Of a DNA stretch of 64,000 bases, positions 26,405 through 36,962 are shown one piece after another. The stretch comes from Bilifractor porci. GTDB taxonomy: Bacteria; Bacillota; Clostridia; Lachnospirales; Lachnospiraceae. Within the stretch, counting starts at the first letter, position 1, and every line of letters starts with the position of its first letter. The translations under genes were made by a program, and so were the position numbers. The notes under the pieces are model-generated. The model did not search any database, was not told where the DNA came from, and saw nothing but the letters and a program-made list of their open reading frames with translations. The stretch lies in contig NZ_VUMV01000001.1 in NCBI RefSeq assembly GCF_009696005.1, positions 552,610-616,609 of the forward strand, written 5' to 3'.

Positions 26405-26841
26405 TAATCAAAAAGACTCCCTGCCATAATAACAGGGAGCCCTTGCAACAGATTCCGCAGGGAGTCTGTTTGATTATCTCTTGCTGAACTGTACGAGCGA
26501 TCAGAGCATGTGCAGGTGGCACATGCTCCGCGAGTACCTGCGAGTCCAAAGTGACGAGCAGGCCGCAGCAAAGCTGCGGTAATCAAAAAGACTCCCTGCC
26601 ATAATAACAGGGAGTTCTTGCAACAGATTCCGCAGGGAGTCTGTTTGATTATCTCTTGCTGAACTGTACGAGCGATCAGAGCATGTGCAGGTGGCACATG
26701 CTCCGCGAGTACCTGCGAGTCCAAAGTGACGAGCAGGCCGCAGCAAAGCTGCGGTAATCAAAAAGACTCCCTGCCATAATAACAGGGAGTTCTTGCAACA
26801 GATTCCGCAGGGAGTCTGTTTGATTATCTCTTGCTGAACTG
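26405..26841. repeat. 175-bp tandem repeat carrying the rpsI tail and terminator
   Basis: Two full copies (26405-26579, 26580-26754) and a partial third of 87 bases (26755-26841) that runs into rpsI. Copies 1 and 2 differ only at 26440-26441 (CC versus TT). Each unit holds the rpsI terminator, the exact last six rpsI codons (18 bases), then ~88 bases with two perfect hairpins: GAGCATGTGC/GCACATGCTC and CCGCAGC/GCTGCGG. Open frames reading through it are artefacts of the repetition. Confidence 0.95.
26760..26817 (-). terminator. Terminator of rplM-rpsI
   Basis: Minus strand ACTCCCTG / CAGGGAGT hairpin followed by CTTTTT. A further upstream arm AGACTCCCTGC can pair with the same GCAGGGAGTCT, giving two mutually exclusive stems. 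The element is present three times because of the tandem repeat. Confidence 0.85.
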
Positions 26842-27216
26842 CGGTGCGCGGCGAGCTTTCTTGAGACCATATTTCTTACGCTCTTTCATACGCGGATCTC
26901 TGGTAAGATATCCCGCGCTCTTAAGAGCCGGTCTGTACTCTGCATCTGCTTCCAGCAGGGCACGCGCAATACCATGACGAATCGCGCCGGCCTGGCCGGT
27001 GAAACCGCCGCCGATAACGTTAACCAGAACGTCAAACTTGTCGGCGTTATCGGTCGCTGTGAGAGGCTGACGAACGATGGTTTTCAGCGTCTCCAGACCG
27101 AAATACTCATCAATATCTCTCTTGTTGATCGTGATTTTTCCGGTACCGGGAACCAGATATACTCTTGCTACAGATTTTTTTCTTCTTCCTGTTCCATAGT
27201 ATTTTACGCTAGCCAA
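26824..27216 (-). CDS. rpsI: 30S ribosomal protein S9
   Basis: 130 residues, full length. [27 protein letters not shown] at the start and the conserved basic tail [24 protein letters not shown] at the end. It follows rplM by 17 bases, the universal L13-S9 pair. Its last six codons and terminator are duplicated downstream. Confidence 0.98.
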   Translation of the reverse strand: MASVKYYGTGRRKKSVARVYLVPGTGKITINKRDIDEYFGLETLKTIVRQPLTATDNADKFDVLVNVIGGGFTGQAGAIRHGIARALLEADAEYRPALKSAGYLTRDPRMKERKKYGLKKARRAPQFSKR

Positions 27217-27233
27217 TGTTCTTTACCTCCCTT

Positions 27234-27662
27234 TCAAAATGTGAGTACTTCCGGCTTCTGAGCTGCATGCTTATGCTCTGCGCCGGTGTACACATGAAGC
27301 TTCTTGATCATTTCTCTTCCGAGAGGTCCCTTGGGAAGCATTCCCTGAACAGCAAACTCGATTACTCTTTCCGGATGCTTGTCCATCATCTCCTTGAGGG
27401 TGGTCTGCTTCAGTCCGCCGACATAATCGGAATGTCTGTAGTAAATCTTCTGCTGAAGTTTCTTTCCTGTAACTTTGATTTTCTCTGCATTGATGACAAT
27501 AACATAGTCACCGGTATCTACAAAAGGTGTGAACTCCGGTTTGTTTTTCCCTCTTAACACTCCGGCTATACCAGAAGCCAGACGTCCGAGAGTCTGTCCG
27601 GATGCATCTACCACATACCATTTTTTTTCTAACTTATCCGGATTTGCCATATAAGTCTTCAT
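27234..27662 (-). CDS. rplM: 50S ribosomal protein L13
   Basis: 142 residues from [30 protein letters not shown] to [23 protein letters not shown] eight bases before the ATG decides the start; the frame is open to 27752 but that part is leader. First gene of the L13-S9 operon. Confidence 0.98.
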   Translation of the reverse strand: MKTYMANPDKLEKKWYVVDASGQTLGRLASGIAGVLRGKNKPEFTPFVDTGDYVIVINAEKIKVTGKKLQQKIYYRHSDYVGGLKQTTLKEMMDKHPERVIEFAVQGMLPKGPLGREMIKKLHVYTGAEHKHAAQKPEVLTF

Positions 27663-27943
27663 GGATAAAACCTCCTGATTGAAGAACCGACTGCGGTTCG
27701 TTTTCTGTATTGAATTGCCGCTGTCCATATGCGCAGGCGATAAGACCTGCATGAACCGCTGCCGCAGAAACCGCCACTGTCCGGATGGTCAGAATCTGCA
27801 ATATCAGAGACATCATCACCAGGGCTTTTGGCTCCGTCTCCTCCTGCGGCGTCCGCACACCCGACTGTATTGGGAATTACAGAAGAGCGCACTTTCCCTG
27901 CGTCGCACTTAGTTATAGTAGTATATGCCGACAGACGTGTCAA
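27663..27943 (-). promoter_or_regulatory. rplM promoter and structured leader
   Basis: Minus strand TTGACA (27938-27943), 17-base spacer, TACTAT (27915-27920). The resulting ~245-base leader contains hairpins GCAGG/CCTGC and, just before the ribosome site, GAACCG-CAGT-CGGTTC. L13 operons of Firmicutes are commonly controlled by L13 binding to such a leader; I infer the same here without matching a specific consensus. Confidence 0.65.
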
Positions 27944-27952
27944 GATGTAATT

Positions 27953-28720
27953 TTACTTTTCCGCCCACAGTTTCTCCCACTCCGGGTATCGGATTCCGAT
28001 CAGCGTCAGTCCGTGTGCCGGCGCGGTAGGCCCCGCGGCCGCCCGGTTCCGTGCTTCCAGAATCCGACGCATAGAGCCGGACGGAAGATTGCCGCGGCCG
28101 ATTTCCAGGATTGTGCCTGCAAGAATTCTTACCATATTGTAAAGGAAGCCATTTCCGACAATCCGGAACGTAAGAAGTTCGCCTTCCTTACGTATTTCCG
28201 AAGAATAGATACGGCGTACCGTGCTTTTCTCCGCGGAAGCACCGGAAGCCTGAAAACTCCGGAAATCATGTTCCCCGATGACGCATTCCGCTGCTTCCTG
28301 CATAGCGGCAAGGTTCAGATCTGAATAGACGAACAGCGTATCCAGCCTTCTGGTCGGATCCGGCAGCTTACGGTTCAGAATTCTGTACTCATAGGTTTTT
28401 ACTGTACTGGTATAACGCGGATGAAAACGAAGCGGTACCTCTCTGGAGGCCTGCACCTTGATATCCTCCGGGAGCCTGGTGTTCAGCGCGTAGCAGAACC
28501 GGTCTGCCGGCATCCGCATCTCTGTATCAAAAACCGCCACATTTCCTTTTGCGTGCACGCCGGCATCTGTCCGGCTTGCACCGATGGTCTGAATGCTGCT
28601 GCCGCAAAGTTCGGAAAGAGCCCGGTTCAGTGTTTCCTGAACAGTCATGCCGTTTGGCTGAACCTGCCAGCCGCAGTAATTTGTTCCGTCATAAGCGACA
28701 ACAAGCATAATTCTGCGCAA
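27953..28720 (-). CDS. truA: tRNA pseudouridine(38-40) synthase
   Basis: 255 residues. Catalytic aspartate in GASRTDAGVHAKGNVAVFDT; LVVAYDGTNYCGWQVQPNGMTVQ at the N-terminus; FLYNMVRILAGTILEIGRG near the end. It modifies the anticodon stem of many tRNAs. The start appears to be TTG 28720, with GGAGG seven bases in front; the nearby ATG is out of frame. It follows ecfT by about 120 bases. Confidence 0.95.
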   Translation of the reverse strand: MRRIMLVVAYDGTNYCGWQVQPNGMTVQETLNRALSELCGSSIQTIGASRTDAGVHAKGNVAVFDTEMRMPADRFCYALNTRLPEDIKVQASREVPLRFHPRYTSTVKTYEYRILNRKLPDPTRRLDTLFVYSDLNLAAMQEAAECVIGEHDFRSFQASGASAEKSTVRRIYSSEIRKEGELLTFRIVGNGFLYNMVRILAGTILEIGRGNLPSGSMRRILEARNRAAAGPTAPAHGLTLIGIRYPEWEKLWAEK

Positions 28721-28838
28721 GCCATGTCCTCCTCACTGCTGCTCTCTGCTGCTGCACCCTGTTAGTAAGATTTTTTAAGATAATCCCCGCAAATGAATAC
28801 ATTCATTTTTTCTCTGCAGCCAGCTAAATACAGGCGAT

Positions 28839-29642
28839 TTACCAATGAAACACTGCCCGAAGAATAATAGCGGCGGCCAGATACCCTGCCAGCACACCGT
28901 AAGCGATAAAATCTCTGCTTTCGTAGCGAAGCGGCTTCATCTGTGTGCGGCCTTCTCCGCCGTGGTAACATCTTGCCTCCATCGCCATGGCCAGATCGCC
29001 GGCGCGGCGGAAAGCGGACACAAAGAGAGGAACCAGCAGCGGCACCATTGCCTTTACTTTCTGAACCATTCCGCCGGATTCAAAATCCGCCCCTCTGGCC
29101 GTCTGCGCTTTCATAATCTTATCTGTCTCTTCCAGCAGGATCGGGATAAAACGAAGCGCAATCGACATCATCATGGCAATTTCATGGACAGGAACATGAA
29201 CCGCTTTCAGCGGCTGTCCCAGGGCTTCCAACCCGTCTGTCAGCTTATTCGGCGTTGTGGTAAGCGTCATAACCGAACAGCCGATGATCAGATAAATCAG
29301 CCGGATGGCCATCCGGACCGCGATCACGACGCCTTCCCTGCTGATGTGGAAAAACTTCCACTGGAACAGATAAGTACCCGGCGTCAGAAAAATATTCAAA
29401 GCCATCGTAATAATCAGAAGAATCACGATAGCCTTTAATCCACGCACCATAAAGGTAAACGGCACCCTGGAGAGAAGGATGATGGAAACCAGGAAAACGG
29501 TTCCCAGAATATATCCCCAGGTATGAAAAACAAAAAGGGAGATAATATATACAATCGTGCCTATCAGCTTTACTCGCGGGTCCAGTCTGTGCAGAACGGA
29601 ATCTGCCGGATAGTACTGGCCTATCGTTATATCTCGTAACAT
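28839..29642 (-). CDS. ecfT: ECF transporter transmembrane component EcfT
   Basis: 267 residues. Starts MLRDITIGQYYPADSVLHRLDPRVKLI, typical of EcfT; the two Ala-Arg-Gly/Ala coupling-helix motifs are ARGADF (near residue 190) and EARCYHGG (near 235). About five membrane helices. It links the ATPase to interchangeable vitamin-binding S components. It lies 20 bases after the fused EcfA gene. Confidence 0.94.
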   Translation of the reverse strand: MLRDITIGQYYPADSVLHRLDPRVKLIGTIVYIISLFVFHTWGYILGTVFLVSIILLSRVPFTFMVRGLKAIVILLIITMALNIFLTPGTYLFQWKFFHISREGVVIAVRMAIRLIYLIIGCSVMTLTTTPNKLTDGLEALGQPLKAVHVPVHEIAMMMSIALRFIPILLEETDKIMKAQTARGADFESGGMVQKVKAMVPLLVPLFVSAFRRAGDLAMAMEARCYHGGEGRTQMKPLRYESRDFIAYGVLAGYLAAAIILRAVFHW

Positions 29643-29662
29643 ATTTTTCCTGTCTCCGTTTC

Positions 29663-31579
29663 TCAGGCAGTCTTTTCTTTCAGAGCCTGTAAAACGGCTC
29701 TGCGGGCCTCATCCAAAGTAGATGCATTCACATCGACATGCAGCCCGTGTTCCCGCAGCGCATGCATGATGTATGTCATCTGAGGCGCAGCCAGTCCCAT
29801 CGTCTCCAGCTCTTTATAGTGGGAAAACACCTGACGGGGCGTTCCGTCAAAAGCGACCTCTCCCTTGTTCATGGCAATGATCCGATCCACATGCTGGGCT
29901 ACATCCTCCATACTGTGGGAAACAAGGATAACCGTAATCCCTCTCTCCTTCTGGAGCTGGTCCAGCTCACTGAGAATTTCCTCCCGCCCTCTGGGATCCA
30001 GTCCTGCGGTCGGCTCGTCCAGAACCAGAATATCCGGGTTCATGGCAAGAACTCCGGCGATTGCTACCCGCCTCTTCTGTCCGCCGGAAAGCTCAAAGGG
30101 AGATTTTTCATACAGCCCCTCCGGGATTCCTACCTGGCGGAGAGCTTCCCTGGCTCTTTCCATCTGCTCTTCCTCGGAAAGCCCCTGGTTTTTCGGGCCG
30201 AAGCAGACATCTTTGATGACATCCGTCTCAAACAGCTGGTACTCCGGGTACTGGAATACCAGTCCGACGTGGAACCGGAGTTCCCGGAGCGGATACCCCT
30301 CTTCCCAGATATCCCTGCCGTTAAAATACACATGCCCGGAGGTCGGGCGGATCAATCCGTTAAAATGCTGCACCAGAGTGGATTTACCGCTTCCCGTGTG
30401 GCCGATGATGCCGACAAACTGTCCTTTCGGGATCTCCAGGGAGACATCCTTTAAGGCTGTAATTTCATACGCGGTCCCGGTGCTGTAAACGTAGCTGACA
30501 TGTTCCAGACGAAGTGATTCCTGACCGCCAGTTTCAGCCGTTTTCCCTTCTCGCGGCATATTCAGCGGTTCTTCGTTTCCGGCAGTTTTACCTTCCAGTG
30601 CCATAGTACCAGGTTCTCCGCTTTCAGCGGTTTTATCTTCCTGCTGAGGCTGTGCCTGGTTTTCGCTCTCTTTGGCTGTATCTTCCTGCAGCGAATCCTC
30701 CAGCTTCCGGGAATCTGCAATCGGGTGTTCCTTTTCGCAGAGATTGTGAACCAGCTCGTCTGTCGTGAGGATTCCGTCCGGAAGGTCTACGCCGGAATTC
30801 TTCAGCTCGTAGGCAAGTTCTGTTACCTGGGGAACATCCAGGCGAAGCTTCCGCAGCTTTTCAACCTGGGAAAAGATTTCAACAGGTGTCCCTTCCATGA
30901 CAAGCTCGCCGGCATCCATAACAAAAATGCGGTCTGCGTCGGTTACTTCCTCCATGTAATGTGTGATCAGGATAACCGTCACGTGCTCCGACTGATTCAG
31001 ATCACGGACCGCCTTAATGACTTCCTTCCGTCCGTTCGGATCCAGCATGGCAGTCGGTTCATCCAGGACAATGCATTTCGGCTTCATGGCCATGACACCG
31101 GCAATCGCGACCCGCTGCTTCTGTCCGCCGGAAAGTTTATTCGGCGAATGTTTCCGGTAAGCGATCATTCCGGTTTTCGCCAGGCTGTCATCCACCCGTC
31201 TCCAGATTTCATCGGTCGGAACACCCAGATTTTCCGGGCCGAACCCCACATCTTCCTCCACCACAGACGCAACGATCTGGTTATCCGGATTCTGAAAGAC
31301 CATACCGGCTTCCTGACGGATTTTCCAGAGGGAATCATCATCTCTGGTATCCATATGATCGATATAAATGGTTCCCTCCGTTGGAACCAGAAGCGCATTG
31401 ATATGCTTGGCCAGTGTGGACTTTCCGCTTCCGTTATGGCCGAGAATGGCAATAAACTGTCCGCGCTCCACCTTCAGGTCCACGTCACGGACAGCATGCA
31501 CAATCTCCGGCTCTTTGCCTTCGTCCTCATCATACTGAACATAATCGTAGCCCAGTTTTTCCGCGTGTATGATAGACAT
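29663..31579 (-). CDS. Fused EcfA1-EcfA2 energy-coupling ATPase
   Basis: About 638 residues with two complete ABC ATPase domains. First half: [46 protein letters not shown]. Second half: [50 protein letters not shown]. In most Firmicutes these are two separate adjacent genes. Here an ~85-residue linker joins them, rich in Glu/Gly/Thr and containing three ~15-residue repeats beginning [20 protein letters not shown] and [10 protein letters not shown]. All catalytic motifs are intact. Start ATG 31579, with AAAGGA upstream. Confidence 0.93.
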   Translation of the reverse strand: MSIIHAEKLGYDYVQYDEDEGKEPEIVHAVRDVDLKVERGQFIAILGHNGSGKSTLAKHINALLVPTEGTIYIDHMDTRDDDSLWKIRQEAGMVFQNPDNQIVASVVEEDVGFGPENLGVPTDEIWRRVDDSLAKTGMIAYRKHSPNKLSGGQKQRVAIAGVMAMKPKCIVLDEPTAMLDPNGRKEVIKAVRDLNQSEHVTVILITHYMEEVTDADRIFVMDAGELVMEGTPVEIFSQVEKLRKLRLDVPQVTELAYELKNSGVDLPDGILTTDELVHNLCEKEHPIADSRKLEDSLQEDTAKESENQAQPQQEDKTAESGEPGTMALEGKTAGNEEPLNMPREGKTAETGGQESLRLEHVSYVYSTGTAYEITALKDVSLEIPKGQFVGIIGHTGSGKSTLVQHFNGLIRPTSGHVYFNGRDIWEEGYPLRELRFHVGLVFQYPEYQLFETDVIKDVCFGPKNQGLSEEEQMERAREALRQVGIPEGLYEKSPFELSGGQKRRVAIAGVLAMNPDILVLDEPTAGLDPRGREEILSELDQLQKERGITVILVSHSMEDVAQHVDRIIAMNKGEVAFDGTPRQVFSHYKELETMGLAAPQMTYIMHALREHGLHVDVNASTLDEARRAVLQALKEKTA

Positions 31580-31590
31580 TCCTTTTTCCT

Positions 31591-32241
31591 TTACTGCAGA
31601 ACCAGTGTATCGATACAATTCCAGACATCATCCCGCCCAAGCCTGCTTGTGGCGGAAAACGGAAAAATCACGCTTCCCGGCTTCATGTCCAGGCCTGCAC
31701 GGATCAGCCGGACCTGCTTCTGAATCTGACTGCGTTTCAGTTTATCCGCTTTCGTGGCAATTACAATGGGCTGGTATCCCTGGCTCAAGATCCACTCATA
31801 CATCATCCGGTCATTTCCGGAAGGTTCATGCCGGATATCAATCAGCAGAAATACCGCCCGCAGATTCTTTGAGCTCCGAAGATAGCGCTCGATCATTCTG
31901 CCCCAGGATTCTTTTACCGTTTCCGAGACGCTGGCATAGCCATACCCCGGAAGATCTACCAGATACATGGACGCGTCTGTCAGACTTCCGTCCGGATTAT
32001 TTTCGTCCCCGGCCGGCTGGTCCGTGGAAACAGCCCCGTTCACCAGATAGAAATTGATGGTCTGCGTCTTACCCGGCGAAGAGCTGGTTCTGGCAAGCGC
32101 CTTCCGGTTCATCAGCGTATTGATCAGCGAGGATTTTCCCACATTCGATTTCCCGGCGAACGCGATCTCCGGTTTGCCGGTGTCCGGAAGCCTGCTGGTC
32201 ACGCCGCACACAATATCCAGTTTCACATTTCTGATAATCAT
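31591..32241 (-). CDS. engB: Ribosome biogenesis GTPase EngB/YsxC
   Basis: 216 residues. GTPase motifs: G1 [15 protein letters not shown]2 region [17 protein letters not shown]3 [13 protein letters not shown]4 IATKADKL, G5 FSATSRLG. Needed for 50S subunit assembly. A short insertion ([21 protein letters not shown]) before G3 is longer than usual. ATG 32241 has GGAGGG eight bases ahead; the open frame upstream to 32454 is spacer repeat. It ends 11 bases before the EcfA gene. Confidence 0.95.
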   Translation of the reverse strand: MIIRNVKLDIVCGVTSRLPDTGKPEIAFAGKSNVGKSSLINTLMNRKALARTSSSPGKTQTINFYLVNGAVSTDQPAGDENNPDGSLTDASMYLVDLPGYGYASVSETVKESWGRMIERYLRSSKNLRAVFLLIDIRHEPSGNDRMMYEWILSQGYQPIVIATKADKLKRSQIQKQVRLIRAGLDMKPGSVIFPFSATSRLGRDDVWNCIDTLVLQ

Positions 32242-32308
32242 TGGGCGAACCCTCCCCGCAGTTAATCCCAACCGCCGATTTTTAATATTTATACGCGAAG
32301 TACCCGGA

Positions 32309-32425
32309 GACTTTAACCGCTGCTTTATCCGTACTGGCGCCGCAGGGTTATTATACACACATGCCTGAGCTACCGGCAGCTTTACCCATACTGACAGCCG
32401 CAAGGTTATTATACTCAGGCGCCGG
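32309..32425. repeat. Imperfect ~57-bp direct repeat in the lon-engB spacer
   Basis: Two copies, phased 57 bases apart (e.g. GCTTTATCC at 32322 and GCTTTACCC at 32379), each ending in GGTTATTATAC. On the minus strand each contains TATAAT, giving two promoter-like -10 elements ahead of engB. Confidence 0.6.
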
Positions 32426-32487
32426 ATCTTCCGGTAGAACCGCCAGAAAGTCACAACCGCCCGGTAGTTTCACCTGGAAATATTCCT

Positions 32488-34821
32488 TCACTTCCGCACC
32501 AGGGCGTAGTCCAGCACCTGGTCCATGCTGCTGACAAAACGGATATCCAGCTGCTGTGTGATTTCCGCATCCAGTTCCTCTACGTCCGGGCGGTTTTTGT
32601 CCGGCACCAGAACCATCCGGATGCCTGCTTTCCTGGCCGCCAGGAGCTTTTCTTTTAATCCGCCGATAGGAAGCACACGGCCCCGGAGAGTGATTTCCCC
32701 GGTCATGGCCAGATCCGACCTCACGGGGATTCCCGTCAGTGCGGAGAGCATCGCTGTCGCCATGGTAATTCCCGCAGAAGGACCGTCTTTGGGAACTGCC
32801 CCTTCCGGAATATGGATATGGATATCATGTTTTCCGAAGAAGTCCTCCGGAATCTTCCACTTTCCTGCTGCCGAGCGCAGATAGCTGATTCCCGTCTGCG
32901 CAGACTCTTTCATGACATCCCCCAGCTGTCCGGTCAGAAGGAATTCCCCCTTTCCGGGCATGACATTTACTTCGATCTCCAGCGTATCACCGCCGACACT
33001 GGTCCAGGCCAGGCCACGGACAATCCCGGTCTCCGGCTCCGGATTGGCAGGATTAACGTGATATTTCGGTTTGCCCAGATAGTCCTTCAGCGTTTCTTTT
33101 GTAACACGGACAACCGTCTCCTTTGTCCCCTTCTCTTCCGCCTTCTGAAGAGCCGCCTTCCGGCAGATCCGGCCGATCTGGCGCTCCAGGGAACGGACTC
33201 CGGCCTCCTTCGTGTAAGCACTGATAATCTCTTCCAGCGCCTCGTCCTCCAGAACCATCTTATCTTTCTTCAGCCCGTTGGCAGAAATCTGTCTCGGAAC
33301 CAGATGCTCCTTTGCGATATGAAACTTCTCATTATCCGTATAGCTGTTGATCTCGATCAGCTCCATGCGGTCCAGCAGGGGCCGCGGAATATTCTGCACG
33401 TCATTTGCCGTGGCAATAAAGAGCACATCCGAGAGATCAATCGGAACCTCCACGTAATGATCCTCAAACGCATAATTTTCCGCCGAATCCAGGACTTCCA
33501 GCAGGGCGGAAGCAATATCCCCCTTGTAATCGCTGCTTGTCTTATCGATTTCATCCAGCAGCATCAGGGGGTTCCTCACCTTTGCCTGATGCAGTCCCTG
33601 CGCAATGCGTCCGGGCATGGCGCCGACGTAGGTTCTCCGGTGTCCCCGTATTTCCGCCTCGTCCCGGACCCCTCCCAGTGAAATACGGACAAAGGTCTTA
33701 TTCAGTGCCTTGGCCACAGACTTGGAAACAGAAGTCTTTCCCGTTCCCGGAGGCCCGACCAGGCAGAGGATGGGTGCCTCTCCCTTCTTTGTCGCCAGAC
33801 GGACGGCCAGATATTCCAGAATCCGCTCTTTTACCTGCTCTAGCCCGTAATGATCCGCCTCCAGAACCGCGCGGGCCTTCTTCAGATCCCGGTTGTCCCT
33901 GGATTTTCTGTCCCAGGGAAGGCCGAGAAGCGTCTCAATATACCCGCGTATCACACCGCTCTCAGAAGGATTTCCCACAACATTTTCCAGGCGTCTGATT
34001 TCATCCCGCAGGGTATCCTTTACCACAGCCGGAGCCTTCAGCGCATCCGTCTGCTCCCGGTACCGCTGAAGCTCCGACTGGGTATTATCCTCTCCCAGCT
34101 CTTCCCGGATCAGCTTCAGCTCTTCCCGCAGGATATATTCCTTCTGGTTTTTGTCAATCCTTGCCTTTACATCCGCCTGCAGCTGCGCACGGATTTTCTG
34201 TACCGCTGCTTCATTGGCCAGCATCGCGGATAAAAGGTCATACCGCTCTGACAGACTGACGGCCTCCAGCAGACGCTGCTGCTTCTCGTACGGCACAGAG
34301 AGATTGACGCAGATCTGGTCCACCAGCTTCTTCAGATCCCTGATTTCCAGAATCTGACGCTGGAGGTCTTTGCTCACCTGACGGTTCCCGCTGCAGAAAT
34401 CCTCAAAAAACTCCTTCAGATTCCGGATCATCGCCTCCTGCTGAAGCGGATCCTCCACGGTATCGTCCGTTTCCTCCAGCACAGCCACCTCTGCCATCAG
34501 CAGCCGTTCTGTCTCTGTCAGATCCAGAAGCTCTGCCCTGGACTGGCTCTCCGCGACAATGCGCAGCGAGCCCGGATTCAGGCGGACCACCTGCCGGATC
34601 AGCGCTACCGTCCCGATCTGGTAAAGGTCATCCTGCGTCGGCTCCTCCACGGAAGCGTCCCTCTGTGTAACCAGAAAAACCTTCTGGTCCTTCAGCATGG
34701 CATTTTCTACGGCGCGGACGCTCCGCACACGGTTAATATCAAAATGTATGACTGTCGATGGCAGCACTGTCCGCCCCCGCAGGGCGACGGCAGGCAGCAC
34801 TGCTCTCGTCTCTTCTTCCAT
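32488..34821 (-). CDS. lon: ATP-dependent protease Lon
   Basis: 777 residues, full length. N-terminal LON domain ([22 protein letters not shown]), coiled region, AAA+ module (Walker [24 protein letters not shown], sensor [18 protein letters not shown]) and protease domain with catalytic serine in [16 protein letters not shown] and lysine in [15 protein letters not shown]. Degrades damaged and regulatory proteins. It starts 11 bases after clpX, giving a clpP-clpX-lon gene order. GAGAGGGAAG precedes the ATG. Confidence 0.97.
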   Translation of the reverse strand: MEEETRAVLPAVALRGRTVLPSTVIHFDINRVRSVRAVENAMLKDQKVFLVTQRDASVEEPTQDDLYQIGTVALIRQVVRLNPGSLRIVAESQSRAELLDLTETERLLMAEVAVLEETDDTVEDPLQQEAMIRNLKEFFEDFCSGNRQVSKDLQRQILEIRDLKKLVDQICVNLSVPYEKQQRLLEAVSLSERYDLLSAMLANEAAVQKIRAQLQADVKARIDKNQKEYILREELKLIREELGEDNTQSELQRYREQTDALKAPAVVKDTLRDEIRRLENVVGNPSESGVIRGYIETLLGLPWDRKSRDNRDLKKARAVLEADHYGLEQVKERILEYLAVRLATKKGEAPILCLVGPPGTGKTSVSKSVAKALNKTFVRISLGGVRDEAEIRGHRRTYVGAMPGRIAQGLHQAKVRNPLMLLDEIDKTSSDYKGDIASALLEVLDSAENYAFEDHYVEVPIDLSDVLFIATANDVQNIPRPLLDRMELIEINSYTDNEKFHIAKEHLVPRQISANGLKKDKMVLEDEALEEIISAYTKEAGVRSLERQIGRICRKAALQKAEEKGTKETVVRVTKETLKDYLGKPKYHVNPANPEPETGIVRGLAWTSVGGDTLEIEVNVMPGKGEFLLTGQLGDVMKESAQTGISYLRSAAGKWKIPEDFFGKHDIHIHIPEGAVPKDGPSAGITMATAMLSALTGIPVRSDLAMTGEITLRGRVLPIGGLKEKLLAARKAGIRMVLVPDKNRPDVEELDAEITQQLDIRFVSSMDQVLDYALVRK

Positions 34822-34832
34822 TCTCTTCCCTC

Positions 34833-36134
34833 TCAGGCTGTCTCCGGGTTGGTGTTCCGAAGATGCCTGGTTTTCATATTTCTCCGGAGAACCGGGCGCG
34901 GCTCCCCGTGAATCACAACCGGATCTCCGGAAGCTTCTACAGAATCCTTTGTAATCTCGCAGGAACGGATGGTGTTATCCGACGGAATTTTGTACATAAC
35001 ATCCATCATCGTTTTTTCCATAATGGAGCGCAGTCCTCTGGCTCCAGTCTTTCTTGTCAGCGCTTCTTCCGCCATTGCCGTCAGCGCGTCCTCATCAAAG
35101 GTCAGATCCACCCCGTCCAGCTCCAAAAGCTTGGTATACTGTCTGACCAGAGAGTTTTTCGGCTCCTTCAGAATCCGCACCAGAGCCTCCCGGTTCAGGC
35201 CGTCCAGCGTCACCACGATCGGCACACGCCCGACGAACTCCGGAATCAGACCGAATTTCACCAGATCTTCCGGCAGAACTTCCCGCAGGACTTGTCCCAC
35301 ATCTTCTCTTTTCCTGACGCCAAGATCCGCGTCGAATCCGATGCTCTTTGTGTCCATACGGGTCTCGATAATAGATTCCAGACCCTCAAAGGCTCCGCCG
35401 CAGATAAACAGAATGTTGGTCGTGTCAATCTGAATAAAATCCTGATGCGGATGTTTTCTTCCCCCCTGCGGCGGTACATTGGCAACCGTACCTTCCAGCA
35501 TTTTCAGTAGTGCCTGCTGGACGCCTTCGCCGGAGACATCGCGGGTAATGGACGGATTTTCTGATTTTCTGGTGATTTTATCAATCTCATCCAGATAGAT
35601 AATGCCGTGCTCCGCCCGCTCAATATCATAATCCGCAGCCTGGATCAGCTTCAGCAGGATATTTTCAACATCCTCTCCCACATAACCGGCTTCGGTCAGT
35701 GTCGTCGCATCCGCAATGGCGAACGGCACATTCAGCATGCGGGCCAGCGTCTGCGCCAGAAGAGTTTTACCGGATCCGGTCGGCCCAAGCATCAGGATAT
35801 TGCTCTTCTGCAGCTCCACATCGCTTTTTTTAGCCGAGAGAATTCTTTTATAGTGATTATAGACAGAAACTGCCAGAACCTTTTTCGCTTCCTCCTGCCC
35901 GATCACATACTGATCCAGAAACTCCTTGATCTCCACAGGCTTCATGAGGTTAATCTCCCCGCCGCCCGATACGCTTTCCTCTCCAAATTCCTCATCAATT
36001 ATTTCCGCGCAGATTCGCACGCAGTCGTCACAGATATAAGCTCCTCCGGGCCCGTAAATCAGTTTTTTTACCTGATCCTCGCTTTTTCCGCAAAAGGAGC
36101 AGTGAAGCTTCATATCATTTCCCTTGTTTGCCAT
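34833..36134 (-). CDS. clpX: ClpXP unfoldase subunit ClpX
   Basis: 433 residues. N-terminal zinc finger [15 protein letters not shown] ... ICDDCV, Walker [16 protein letters not shown], Walker [10 protein letters not shown], pore loop and IGFDADLG (the ClpP-contact IGF loop), sensor 2 [10 protein letters not shown]. Unfolds proteins for ClpP. AAGGAGAAAT in front of ATG 36134 sets the start; the frame stays open upstream through the 68-bp repeats, which are not part of the protein. Confidence 0.97.
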   Translation of the reverse strand: MANKGNDMKLHCSFCGKSEDQVKKLIYGPGGAYICDDCVRICAEIIDEEFGEESVSGGGEINLMKPVEIKEFLDQYVIGQEEAKKVLAVSVYNHYKRILSAKKSDVELQKSNILMLGPTGSGKTLLAQTLARMLNVPFAIADATTLTEAGYVGEDVENILLKLIQAADYDIERAEHGIIYLDEIDKITRKSENPSITRDVSGEGVQQALLKMLEGTVANVPPQGGRKHPHQDFIQIDTTNILFICGGAFEGLESIIETRMDTKSIGFDADLGVRKREDVGQVLREVLPEDLVKFGLIPEFVGRVPIVVTLDGLNREALVRILKEPKNSLVRQYTKLLELDGVDLTFDEDALTAMAEEALTRKTGARGLRSIMEKTMMDVMYKIPSDNTIRSCEITKDSVEASGDPVVIHGEPRPVLRRNMKTRHLRNTNPETA

Positions 36135-36150
36135 ATTTCTCCTTATTCTG

Positions 36151-36330
36151 ACCACGGCACATTCGCAGTGCCAAAACAGCGCAAAAGCGCTTTTATATCT
36201 CCTCGTCCCATGGACAATAACCACAGCACATTCGCAGTGCCGTAATAGCGCAAAAGCGCTTTTGTATCTCCTCGTCTCCTGACAATGACCACGGCACATT
36301 CGCAGTGCCATAATAGCGCAAAAGGGTATT
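36151..36330. repeat. Three tandem ~68-bp repeats between clpP and clpX
   Basis: Units begin at 36151, 36220 and 36288 with ACCACGGCACATTCGCAGTG (or one-base variant), spaced 69 and 68 bases; the third copy is cut short near 36330. Each holds GCAC...GTGC and, in the first two, a perfect AGCGC-AAAA-GCGCT hairpin followed by T's on the plus strand. Confidence 0.9.
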
Positions 36331-36375
36331 ACAAAAAGGCCATCCGGCGGTTTTGAAACACCCTCGCTTCTTAGT

Positions 36376-36957
36376 TTAACGATTTGTGATGACGCTGTCT
36401 ACAAGTCCGTAGGCGCACGCCTCATCAGCTGTCATGTAGTTGTCACGCTCTGTGTCCAGCGTGATTTTTTCCAGCGGCTGTCCGGTATTCTCGGAGAGAA
36501 TCTGGTTCATTCTCTTTTTAATCCGGATGATCTGATCCGCCACAATCTGGATTTCCGTCGCCTGACCCTGTGCGCCGCCGGACGGCTGATGGATCATGAT
36601 TTCCGCGTTCGGAAGTGCCATCCGCTTTCCCTTCGCGCCTCCGGCCAGAAGGAACGCTCCCATGCTGGCGGCAAGTCCCACACAGATGGTAGAAACATCG
36701 CACTTGATGTACTGCATGGTATCGTAGATGGCCATCCCGGCTGTAACGGAACCGCCGGGGCTGTTAATATAGAGATGGATATCCTTGGACGGATCCTCTG
36801 ACTCCAGGAACAGAAGCTGCGCGACGATCAGGTTCGCGGAATCATCCGTAACCTCCTCGCCCAGAAAAATAATCCTGTCCTTCAGCAGCCGGGAATAAAT
36901 ATCATAGCTGCGCTCGCCCCGTCCTGTCTGCTCTATGACATATGGAACCAATGGCAT
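36376..36957 (-). CDS. clpP: ATP-dependent Clp protease proteolytic subunit
   Basis: 193 residues. Catalytic triad S98 (AASMGAF), H123 (MIHQPSGG) and D172 (TERDNYM). [20 protein letters not shown] is the substrate-binding stretch. Forms the barrel partner of ClpX. GGAGGAATAATAG before the ATG overlaps the tail of tig, 5 bases after its stop, so tig, clpP, clpX and lon run in one direction, with the repeat block between clpP and clpX. Confidence 0.98.
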   Translation of the reverse strand: MPLVPYVIEQTGRGERSYDIYSRLLKDRIIFLGEEVTDDSANLIVAQLLFLESEDPSKDIHLYINSPGGSVTAGMAIYDTMQYIKCDVSTICVGLAASMGAFLLAGGAKGKRMALPNAEIMIHQPSGGAQGQATEIQIVADQIIRIKKRMNQILSENTGQPLEKITLDTERDNYMTADEACAYGLVDSVITNR

Positions 36958-36962
36958 TCCTA

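Noticed and set aside
26320..26870. Several overlapping minus-strand open frames with repeated protein text
   Set aside because: They are the 175-bp tandem repeat and terminator read as protein; no ribosome sites and no family resemblance.
27663..27910. Named L13 leader RNA family
   Set aside because: Hairpins and position fit, but I could not match a defined consensus, so only a structured leader is reported.
36151..36330. Possible CRISPR array
   Set aside because: Units are contiguous 68-69 bp tandem copies without distinct spacers, and no cas gene is present.
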